Shown here piece after piece: positions 41,320 to 48,351 of a stretch of 64,000 nucleotides of DNA (position 1 is its first letter; each line of letters starts with the position of its first letter). Made by a program: the position numbers and the translations under genes. A model generated the notes under the pieces. It was not told where the DNA came from. It worked only from the letters and a program-made list of their open reading frames with translations, and did no database searches. The stretch is from JANRLJ01 sp033762735 (GTDB lineage Bacteria; Chloroflexota; Anaerolineae; Aggregatilineales; Phototrophicaceae). Location: assembly GCA_033762735.1 (NCBI GenBank), contig JANRLJ010000207.1, positions 1 to 64,000 on the forward strand, written 5' to 3'.

Positions 41320-41343
41320 AGGGACACGGCATGCCGTGTCCCT
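41320..41343. repeat. Perfect 24-bp palindrome (AGGGACACGGCATGCCGTGTCCCT family)
   Basis: The arms AGGGACACGGCA and TGCCGTGTCCCT are exact complements. It lies in the 215-bp gap between convergent genes, behind the peptidase, and may act as terminator for both. The rest of the gap holds no gene. Confidence 0.8.
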
Positions 41344-41386
41344 GCCGTTTTAGCAGGGGCGCATTTATGCGTGCGCCCCTTTCGAT

Positions 41387-41953
41387 TTATTCAAAATAGG
41401 CCAGCAATGCCGCGCCTGTTTCGCCAGCAGCAAGTGCGGTTCGCAATTCGCGCAGCCATGCCCGGCGCTGACTGCCATTCACGACCAGATCGAGATAACC
41501 GGGGTTCGGGCCCGGAAAAGTGGTCAGGGTCGCAACGGCATCAATCGCAGCGACAGATTCGCCCACCAGCATTCCCAGCGTCGCGTCATCAAAGTTGCCC
41601 GTCAGCGTCAGGGTGAAATCGGTCTGCATGGCGGCGAAACGAGGCGGGTTATTGGGCGTGTTGCAGTTCTCGCCGAACGCAATGGCCGTGATGACCGCGC
41701 CGTTCTCACGCAGCACGCGCACGGAGAGCACCTGCTCCGCCAGCAGCGCGTCGATCTGCGGCTGTGGTTCAGAGTGCCAGTTCCACACACAGGCCTGATA
41801 GGGCACTTCCGTGACAACAACCGCCGTGACTTCAACGGGCGCGGAGGGCGTGACCATCACGGAGGGCGATGCTGGCACAAGTGCAAACCACCCGACAAAG
41901 CCTACAATCAGCGCGACCACGAACGCCTGCAGCACACAGCCATTTCCGCTCAT
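41387..41953 (-). CDS. Membrane-anchored exported protein, unknown
   Basis: The protein has 188 residues. One N-terminal helix (VLQAFVVALIVGFVGWFALV) serves as anchor or signal. A Val/Pro/Thr-rich spacer follows, and then a domain starting YQACVWNWHSEPQPQIDALL with VLSVRVLRENGAVITAIAFGE and LGMLVGESVAAIDAV. Two Cys (CVWNW, GENCN) could form a disulfide outside the membrane. No family was recognised. AAAGGGAT precedes the ATG. Confidence 0.68.
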   Translation of the reverse strand: MSGNGCVLQAFVVALIVGFVGWFALVPASPSVMVTPSAPVEVTAVVVTEVPYQACVWNWHSEPQPQIDALLAEQVLSVRVLRENGAVITAIAFGENCNTPNNPPRFAAMQTDFTLTLTGNFDDATLGMLVGESVAAIDAVATLTTFPGPNPGYLDLVVNGSQRRAWLRELRTALAAGETGAALLAYFE

Positions 41954-42062
41954 CGTTTATCCCTTTCAGCGTTTCGCTTAACTCTGCTCAAAAAGACGCA
42001 AAACTGAGGAAACGGGTTCCCCAAACTGGACTTTATTCAACACCAATTTTTGTTTCCCGCCA

Positions 42063-42173
42063 GATGCTAAAGCATCCGACTGCGTGCGAACTTCGTTCGC
42101 GCAAAGACAAGTCCACTAAAGGGACTACAAGAGGTCATGCAGGTTTATATTCAGCCCCTTTAGTGCGTGTCCC
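42063..42173. repeat. Multi-hairpin intergenic element
   Basis: GATGCT/AGCATC (42063-42076), GCGAAC/GTTCGC (42086-42100) and a long-range pair CACTAAAGGG (42114-42123) with CCCTTTAGTG (42156-42165) follow each other. All three arms are perfect. This is a compact folded element with no ORF. Confidence 0.65.
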
Positions 42174-42297
42174 ATAAATGGGCGGCGGTTCGGAGTCGCG
42201 GGTTTGAAGGTGTGGCGGAGGAATGTGGGCCTTCATGAACTTCCATGGATGAGAATGGATAAAGTCGAGCTAAAGGGTATTACAGAACGGAAACCGG

Positions 42298-42319
42298 GGG
42301 ACACGACATGTCGTGTCCC
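42298..42319. repeat. Perfect 22-bp palindrome GGGACACGACA/TGTCGTGTCCC
   Basis: It belongs to the same family as 41320-41343, with a single symmetrical change in each arm (ACGACA for ACGGCA). It is flanked by GGGG and TACAG. Confidence 0.75.
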
Positions 42320-42365
42320 TACAGGTGCGTCTCGCTCAACGGGCAAATTATCCTTCACGCCTCTC

Positions 42366-42442
42366 ATTGCTCGTTGCTCATCGCTCATCGCTCATTGCTT
42401 TTCACTCGGTACTCGGTACTTTCAACTCGGCACTCACTTCTC
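42366..42442. repeat. Heptamer repeat tract, 11 units
   Basis: Eleven units in 7-bp phase on the plus strand (ATTGCTC, GTTGCTC, ATCGCTC, ATCGCTC, ATTGCTT, TTCACTC, GGTACTC, GGTACTT, TCAACTC, GGCACTC, ACTTCTC). Read on the minus strand, they are of the GAGCAAT/GAGTACC family. The stop codon of the luciferase-like gene (42434-42436) lies inside it. Confidence 0.88.
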
Positions 42443-43363
42443 AAACTGCGGCAGCACATCCCGCCCCATCAGTTCCAGCCCGGCCATATCGTCCAGGTCG
42501 AGCCATTGGAGCATGAAGCGCTGCACCCCGGCCTGCACGAATTCGCCAAGCTGATCGACGATCATGGACGGCGTTCCGAACATCTGCCCCCGCGCCCGCG
42601 CCTGTTCCAGCGTCATCCCGCGCCCATTCAAGGCTGACTGCATTTCGGCCTCGGTGCGGAAGATGCGGCAGTTGTTCATCAGCGAGCGCTTCACATCGCC
42701 CGGTTCGCGCCCGTTCTGCCGCAGCAGTTCGTCCAGCAGGGCGCTGCGCTCGCGGTAGGTGGCCGGGTCGATGAACACACCGTTCCACTCCTCGGCATAT
42801 TTGGCCGCCAGCGGGAGCGTTTTCTTGGGGCCGTTGCCGCCAATGAGAATCGGGGGATGGCCGGGCTTGGCCGGGCGCGGGAGCAGCACCGCGTCGTTGA
42901 GCGAGAAATGCTTGCCCTCATAGCTTACACGGCCATCGCTCAGCAGCAGGCGCGAGGTAATTTCCAGCGCATCGACCAGCATTTCGTAGCGGCGGGTGAA
43001 GTCATAAAACGGCACATCGAACATGGTGTGTTCGCGTTCCTGCCAGCCTGCGCCCATGCCCAATACGAGCCGTCCACCGCTCAGGTCACTGACAGCGGCG
43101 GCCATTCGCACCAGCATGGCCGGATGCCGAAAGGTTGTCGGGCTGACGAGCGGCCCGAATTCGATACGCTTCGTGTGGCTGGCGGCATAAGTCAGGCTTA
43201 CCCAGCATTCCAGCGAGTCTTTTTCCGGCGGGGCGGCGTTGGTGAAATGGTCGGAGCGGAACACGCACTGGAAGCCGAGTTCTTCCGCCGCCTGGAGGAT
43301 GCGCTGCCAGCGTTCCCAGTTCAGCCCGTCCTGGCCTTCGAGCATTAAGCCGATCTGCGTCAT
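42434..43363 (-). CDS. LLM-class (luciferase-like) flavin oxidoreductase
   Basis: This is a 309-residue TIM-barrel protein of the bacterial luciferase / F420-dependent oxidoreductase superfamily. MTQIGLMLEGQDGLNWERW, FGPLVSPTTFRHPAMLVRMA, DLSGGRLVLGMGAGWQEREH and PILIGGNGPKKTL are family signatures. It uses reduced FMN or F420; the sequence alone does not decide which. It starts within the stop of the esterase gene (4-bp overlap) and is the last gene of a four-gene minus-strand operon. Confidence 0.88.
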   Translation of the reverse strand: MTQIGLMLEGQDGLNWERWQRILQAAEELGFQCVFRSDHFTNAAPPEKDSLECWVSLTYAASHTKRIEFGPLVSPTTFRHPAMLVRMAAAVSDLSGGRLVLGMGAGWQEREHTMFDVPFYDFTRRYEMLVDALEITSRLLLSDGRVSYEGKHFSLNDAVLLPRPAKPGHPPILIGGNGPKKTLPLAAKYAEEWNGVFIDPATYRERSALLDELLRQNGREPGDVKRSLMNNCRIFRTEAEMQSALNGRGMTLEQARARGQMFGTPSMIVDQLGEFVQAGVQRFMLQWLDLDDMAGLELMGRDVLPQFEK

Positions 43364-44262
43364 AAGGGTCTCCCTATGTAATGGTTGATAAAGGCGCTGA
43401 TTTCATTGGTTGCGTCGCTGGCTTCGGGAAGCTGCGGCGCGAACAGATGCCACACATGCCACATGCCCGGCCACACGACCGTCGTCACGTCCACCCCGGC
43501 GGCCTCCGCTACCCGTGCCAGTTCGACGGCATCGCTCAGCAGGACTTCATGCTCACCCGCGTGAATCAGAAGCGGCGGCAGTCCCCGCAGATCGGCGTAC
43601 AGCGGGGAGATCAACGGATCGCGTGGATCATGGTCGCCCACGTACAGCCGTCCCAAACGCTGCATATCCGGCGGATTGAGCATGGCCTCAAGGTTCGCGT
43701 TGGTTTCCCACGTCCGCCCGGTATAGGCCAGATCGGTCACAGGGGAAATACAAACAGCCGCCGCTGGCAGGGGATCTCCCCCGTCGCGCAGTCTGAGCAG
43801 AAGCGTGAGCGTCAGATTGCCCCCGGCAGAGTCGCCCGCGACGATGATGTTTTCTGGCGCATAGCCCTGTTCCAGCAGCCAGTGATAGACCGCATAGCAG
43901 TCATCCAGCGCCGCCGGGAAGGGATGCTCCGGGGCAAGGCCATAATCAGGGGCGAGGACGCGCAGCCCGGTCAAACGAGAGAGCAGCGCGGTGAATGCCC
44001 GGTACATGGCGCTCCAGCCCACCACGAAGCCCCCGCCGTGCAGAAAGAGCAGCACTGCATCCTCTCGATGATGGGGCGTACTGACCCACTCGACCGGTAC
44101 ACCTGCTGCAACCGCAGGGATAAGGGCTACATCCGCAGGCAGCCGGATAAACTGCTGATTGCTGGCGCTAAAGGTACGCATGGCGTCGATGGAACGGGCT
44201 GAATTGGGGCGCACCATACGTCGTAACAGAGGACGCATCAGATGGCTTTGCAGGCTGGGCAT
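43360..44262 (-). CDS. Alpha/beta hydrolase, HSL-type esterase
   Basis: The protein has 300 residues from the ATG at 44262. The longer frame would run into the upstream gene, so this start is preferred. The oxyanion loop is H75-G-G-G (LFLHGGGFVVGW), the nucleophile is S145 (GDSAGG), and an acid/His pair is expected near IHAGEHEVLLSDA and MWHVWH. The family cleaves short acyl esters. It is coupled to the luciferase-like gene downstream (ATGA overlap) and lies 13 bp behind the Uma2 gene. Confidence 0.87.
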   Translation of the reverse strand: MPSLQSHLMRPLLRRMVRPNSARSIDAMRTFSASNQQFIRLPADVALIPAVAAGVPVEWVSTPHHREDAVLLFLHGGGFVVGWSAMYRAFTALLSRLTGLRVLAPDYGLAPEHPFPAALDDCYAVYHWLLEQGYAPENIIVAGDSAGGNLTLTLLLRLRDGGDPLPAAAVCISPVTDLAYTGRTWETNANLEAMLNPPDMQRLGRLYVGDHDPRDPLISPLYADLRGLPPLLIHAGEHEVLLSDAVELARVAEAAGVDVTTVVWPGMWHVWHLFAPQLPEASDATNEISAFINHYIGRPL

Positions 44263-44275
44263 AGGCTTTTCAGCG

Positions 44276-44845
44276 TCAGGGTGTGGTAAAGATACTGCGG
44301 ACGGGCAGAGTAAAGCCGGGCAGCACATCGCCACCCTCGAGCGTATCCTCTAAGGTATAAATAACTGGCGGCTGACCAAGCATATAGACCTCGACCTGCT
44401 GCTTTTCAGGATCGACCAGCCACACCAGCCGCGTCCCATGCGCCAGGTAGTAGGCGGCCTTTTCGCGCAGGCCTTCCTTCCCCGTGTAGTAATTAGAAGG
44501 CGACTTAACCTCGACGGCCAGATCGGGCAGAAAATGCGCGGGCTTCTTCGGGTCAACCCCCGCGAGACGTTCATTGGAGATGTAGGCCACGTCCGGGCGG
44601 AAGGCGTTGTCGTCATCATCCGGCGACTTAAAATCCACCTCGAAGACGACGCGGCCTATCGGATTGCGCTCCAGATAAATGAAGACTTTTCCGTGAATGA
44701 CACCTGCATCAAACCCATGCTCCAGCAGTGGAACCACTTCGATGATCTCCCCGTTGATTAGCTCCAGGCGGCGCTGCTGATTTTCTGGCAGGCGGGCGAT
44801 CTGCTCGAATTCGTCATAGGTATAGAGCTTACGCTGGACGACCAT
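44276..44845 (-). CDS. Uma2-family (DUF820) putative nuclease
   Basis: The protein has 189 residues. YTYDEFEQIARLPENQQRRLELINGEI is the usual opening. The PD-(D/E)xK core is seen as FRPDVAYIS, PDLAVEVKSPS and KAAYYLAHGTRLVWLVDPEK. The family is a restriction-like nuclease fold, very common in Chloroflexota and cyanobacteria, of unknown role. It lies 15 bp behind the PBP gene and 13 bp before the esterase. Confidence 0.88.
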   Translation of the reverse strand: MVVQRKLYTYDEFEQIARLPENQQRRLELINGEIIEVVPLLEHGFDAGVIHGKVFIYLERNPIGRVVFEVDFKSPDDDDNAFRPDVAYISNERLAGVDPKKPAHFLPDLAVEVKSPSNYYTGKEGLREKAAYYLAHGTRLVWLVDPEKQQVEVYMLGQPPVIYTLEDTLEGGDVLPGFTLPVRSIFTTP

Positions 44846-44860
44846 CGCGGTTGAACCCTC

Positions 44861-47119
44861 TCATGGAATGCTGGCTTCCAGGCCGAAGAAGTAATATTCC
44901 AGGATTTCGCGGGCGATGGGCGCGGCGATTTCTGACCCCTGCCCCGAATTTTCGATCATGACCACGACCGCGATCTGGGGTGCTTCTCTGGGTGCATAGG
45001 CGGCGAACCACGCATTGCTGTTGCCGGGGTTGACTCCCTGATCTTCTGCCGTGCCGGTCTTGCCACACACGCCAATCGTCTGAAGCTGCGAATTGCGGAA
45101 GACGAACTCCGCCGTGCCATTGCTGGCGACCGTCACATTACACATCCCTTCCCGCACGACCTCAATCACCTCTGACCGAACGTTCAGGTTGCCGTTGGCG
45201 TCGGGCGTCATCTGCATGTTGATCTGGTCGATCAGCCGAGCACTTTCCACCAACTGCGGGCGATAGAGCGTCCCGCCGTTGGCAATGGCGGCAATGCCGC
45301 GCACGACCTGGAGCAGCGTCACTTCCACGAAGCCCTGCCCGATGGACATCGACACCGCATCGCCATACGACCACAGCAAGCCGTTGCCGTTCACGCGCAG
45401 CCATTCCGGGTCGCCGATAAAGCCGCCTTCTTCGGGAATGTCCGTCAGTCCGGTCGGGTTGCCGAGGCCGAACTGCTGGAGGTAAGCCGGGAGCAGATTC
45501 GGGTCGCGCAGGTTCATCTGATAGCCGACTTCGTAAAAGTAGGGGTTGCAGCTGTTGGTGATGCCCTGTGCCAGCGTTTGTGTCCCGTGCCCACCGGGTA
45601 GCCAATCAACGCGCACCAGGCCGTTCTCGCGCTGCCAGATGCCACTGCACGAATAACGCTGGTTGAGCGCATACACACCGCTGTCGGCTACCGCCAGACT
45701 GCTGAACACCTTCATCACCGAGCCGGTCTGGTAACGCGCCAGCGTCACCCGGTTGAGCAGCGGCAGACGCGGGTCTTCCTGTGCCCGCTGCTGGATGGTG
45801 GCGGCGGCCTCGCGCCCAATCGGGGAAAAGGGCGTGAAGGCGTTGAGGTCATAGGTCGGGTAGCTGACCATCGCCAGAATCGCGCCCGTATTTACGTCCA
45901 TCACCACCGCCGAGCCGCCGCGTGAACTCCGTGCCCAGCCATCCTTATACAGCTCATACGTGTCCTGAATGGCCCGCATGGCCGCCTGCTGCAAGCCCGC
46001 GTCCAGCGTCAGATAGAGGCTCTGGCTGGGCTGGCCCTCGGTTTCCGCCAGCAGGCGCAGTTCGATGCCCCCCGGCGTGACGATCACCAGCCGCCCGCCG
46101 GGACGACCGCGCAGGGTTTCGTCCCAACTGGCCTCGATGCCCGCCCGACCCAGAATCGAATCCTGGTCGAAGCCGGCTTCTTCTGCCATCGGAATGTCGG
46201 CCTCATCCAGATAACCGACATAGCCAATGACATGCGGCGCGAGGTTGCCACCGAAAAGATACTGCCGCGCGGGGCGATTGCCAAAGATCGCGTTGCAATC
46301 GCGCACCAGCGCTTCCTGCCACTGCTCATAAGCGGCCAGTTCCATCTGACCGAGTTCGGCTTCCCAGTCCGCGCCTGCGATGCTCAATCGGCGCTGCAAA
46401 ATATCCAGCGGCGTGTTGGTCGCCTGCACGACGGTGTTCAGGCACACATCCATCTGTGGCACATCCTGCGGCACCACGCTGATCGTCACGATGCGCCCGT
46501 TCTGGTCGGCCAGAATCTCGCCGTTGCGGTCATAGAGGCTGCCGCGCCGGGGAACACGCGGGATCAGGCGCAGACGATTGCCGCCGCGCATCTCTGGGAA
46601 AATGTCCGCAATCGACCAGGCCACGCGCCAGTCTCCGACGCTGGGATCAAGCACGAGGCTGAGGGTGCGCTCATTGTCAGTGAACGAGCCGACGATGCCC
46701 GACACAAACGACATGTTGTAATTGAAGTAGCTGATGTTGGGGTTGGCGTCGTCATAGTCCATCGCGTTCACGTTGTAGGACATCTCGCGCAGGCGCATTT
46801 CCTGGGCGGCGCTTTCGTAGCTGGCGATGAACTGGTCAAGCGGCGTGGCTTCCCTGCTGGCAAAGATCAGCAGGTCATACATGGCTTCATAATTCCGCGT
46901 CACCCACGCATCCAGAAACAGGCGGGCGGTGCGTTCGGCATAATCAAAGCCCTGGAAATCGGGCGTGGGGCTGGGGATGCGGGTCGGAATTTCCAGCGTG
47001 ACGTTCTGCCCCTGCGAGGGCTGACAGGCGGTGAGCACCAGCATCACAAAAGCGAGCAGCCACAGGATGCGCCCATAGTGTGCTGATCGTCGGTTTTGGA
47101 CAACGCGTTTCCGCTGCAT
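44861..47119 (-). CDS. MecA-like penicillin-binding protein (class B), lipoprotein
   Basis: The protein has 752 residues. A lipobox LTAC (C32) follows the hydrophobic segment WLLAFVMLVLT, so it is probably a lipoprotein. An NTF2-like domain (about 60-175) precedes the PBP dimerisation region (about 180-365), as in MecA/PBP2a-type enzymes. The transpeptidase domain (about 400-750) keeps all motifs: S467-VM-K470, S523-C-N525 and K687-T-G689. It cross-links peptidoglycan. It is the first gene of the operon PBP-Uma2-esterase-LLM; a promoter is visible at 47156-47184. Confidence 0.9.
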   Translation of the reverse strand: MQRKRVVQNRRSAHYGRILWLLAFVMLVLTACQPSQGQNVTLEIPTRIPSPTPDFQGFDYAERTARLFLDAWVTRNYEAMYDLLIFASREATPLDQFIASYESAAQEMRLREMSYNVNAMDYDDANPNISYFNYNMSFVSGIVGSFTDNERTLSLVLDPSVGDWRVAWSIADIFPEMRGGNRLRLIPRVPRRGSLYDRNGEILADQNGRIVTISVVPQDVPQMDVCLNTVVQATNTPLDILQRRLSIAGADWEAELGQMELAAYEQWQEALVRDCNAIFGNRPARQYLFGGNLAPHVIGYVGYLDEADIPMAEEAGFDQDSILGRAGIEASWDETLRGRPGGRLVIVTPGGIELRLLAETEGQPSQSLYLTLDAGLQQAAMRAIQDTYELYKDGWARSSRGGSAVVMDVNTGAILAMVSYPTYDLNAFTPFSPIGREAAATIQQRAQEDPRLPLLNRVTLARYQTGSVMKVFSSLAVADSGVYALNQRYSCSGIWQRENGLVRVDWLPGGHGTQTLAQGITNSCNPYFYEVGYQMNLRDPNLLPAYLQQFGLGNPTGLTDIPEEGGFIGDPEWLRVNGNGLLWSYGDAVSMSIGQGFVEVTLLQVVRGIAAIANGGTLYRPQLVESARLIDQINMQMTPDANGNLNVRSEVIEVVREGMCNVTVASNGTAEFVFRNSQLQTIGVCGKTGTAEDQGVNPGNSNAWFAAYAPREAPQIAVVVMIENSGQGSEIAAPIAREILEYYFFGLEASIP

Positions 47120-47155
47120 TCGTTTCCCTGCGATTGATTGAATTGGTTCAGCGGC

Positions 47156-47184
47156 ATTATAGACCGCGCCGGGAAATCAGCCAA
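47156..47184 (-). promoter_or_regulatory. Sigma70-type promoter of the PBP operon
   Basis: On the minus strand TTGGCT (47184-47179) and TATAAT (47161-47156) are 17 bases apart, 36 bp upstream of the PBP start codon. Confidence 0.65.
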
Positions 47185-47613
47185 CCTGCCGGGGTGCGAA
47201 AGAGTCGTGAAACTCAGGGGAATCAAGACACTCTCTCGTACCTCGTCGCTGTACAACGTCAATCCCAACCCTTGCTAGAATCCTAAAAAGCCAAAAGCGG
47301 TACATACTGCCTCATCCCATTGGTACAATTCTGTCAGACTTATGACGCATCTCTCTTCCTGGTTGTTGAAAGATGCGTCGGAGTCTACTCTCCTTCCCTC
47401 ACTCCAATTAAACCGTCGGAGCGTGAAAATTTTTTGGAGAGGGGGTTGGGTTGGGGGCGAGGAATTTGAGGCGAAACAGCTTACAACGTATTTCAAAAAT
47501 CGTTATTGTACGGACGACGCGCCGCATCGCCCCTACGATGATTCACATTCGTTTTGTCTGTTCCGTGAGGTCAAAACCTCATTGCGCATCGCTCGCTGCT
47601 TCTGTTGCTTTTC
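47185..47613. other. Intergenic region with diverged palindromes and heptamer-like tract
   Basis: There is no convincing gene in the roughly 430 bp between the PBP promoter and the DUF4231 stop. It contains a purine-rich stretch with GGGGGTTGGG (about 47440-47460), a diverged palindrome GGACGACGCGCCGCATCGCCCC (split as two arms around 47512-47535), and five degenerate heptamers from 47581 that run into the end of the DUF4231 gene. Confidence 0.5.
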
Positions 47614-48255
47614 TCAGTTAAACAGCGGTGCGCGTTCTCGCTCGGATTCGTCCGCCGGAGCGTCGGCGGTAGCAACCGCGTTGGTCTGCCCCTGCACCGC
47701 GTTATCCTCGTCTTCCTGCTTCTTCTGTTCGCGGCTGACGCTGCTGACGTAAATCTCGACTTCCTTCTGCATGATGCCTTCGACGGTATCCACGAAAGTG
47801 ATATAACCCGCCTTATGATTGGTGAAGTCCTTAAAGCGCCCGCTCAACTGGAAGTACTGCCAGCCGATAATTTTGAGTTCTTCCACAATCGAGCGATAGT
47901 GCCGCCAGCGGTCGCTGTAGCGGAAGAATTCATCCAGCGCACCGCTGATCGCCACCGCCAGCGAGATGGTGAAGATCAGCCAGTACACGGTGGTGCTGAT
48001 GGTGATGGCGCCGATGATCGTGCCATCGTTGGCGTTCAGCCCGACCAGCGCCGGGACGACCGCGCCGCCGACAATCGTAATCAGCCGCAGCCGATAGTAG
48101 CGGTCGCGCGATTGCCCCGCCTTGTTCTCCATCCAGATCACCTGGTCGAGCCAGCGGTTGTTGATGTAGTGCTTTTGCAGGTCACTCAGGTCGAGCATGT
48201 CGATCATCTTGCCGAATTCGCCGCGCAGCCACGCGCTGTAATCCCCATCGGCCAT
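47614..48255 (-). CDS. DUF4231 (SLATT-like) membrane protein
   Basis: The protein has 213 residues from the ATG at 48255, supported by GAGGG 9 bases upstream. A cytoplasmic helical N-terminus (VIWMENKAGQSRDRYYRLRL) is followed by two membrane helices (about 62-80 and 90-110, LITIVGGAVVPALVGL; STTVYWLIFTISLAVAISGA). A long helical region then holds FFRYSDRWRHYRSIVEELK, and the tail is disordered (ADAPADESERERA). This layout fits DUF4231, which is related to SLATT proteins found near nucleotide-based defence systems. No such partner gene is adjacent here. Confidence 0.78.
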   Translation of the reverse strand: MADGDYSAWLRGEFGKMIDMLDLSDLQKHYINNRWLDQVIWMENKAGQSRDRYYRLRLITIVGGAVVPALVGLNANDGTIIGAITISTTVYWLIFTISLAVAISGALDEFFRYSDRWRHYRSIVEELKIIGWQYFQLSGRFKDFTNHKAGYITFVDTVEGIMQKEVEIYVSSVSREQKKQEDEDNAVQGQTNAVATADAPADESERERAPLFN

Positions 48256-48351
48256 GACTGTAACCCTCGTGTAGTGGATGCAGATGCACAAATTATGGTC
48301 GCGCTTTTGGCATGATGCAAATCGTGGAGTTAAGCAGATGGAGTGGAAGTC

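Larger units (their letters stand above)
41954..42433. other. 480-bp intergenic region made of repeats, no gene seen
   Basis: It contains a multi-hairpin element (42063-42173), a perfect palindrome (42298-42319) and the start of the heptamer tract (42366-42442). No reading frame here has convincing coding character; the ORFs that cross it are repeat-derived. Confidence 0.6.

Noticed and set aside
44262..44334. Longer start (24 more residues) for the esterase
   Set aside because: It would overlap the end of the Uma2 gene and adds a Cys/Pro-rich head foreign to the family.
47275..47613. Small open frames in the gap before DUF4231
   Set aside because: They are built from repeat and purine-rich sequence, with no ribosome site and no coding character.
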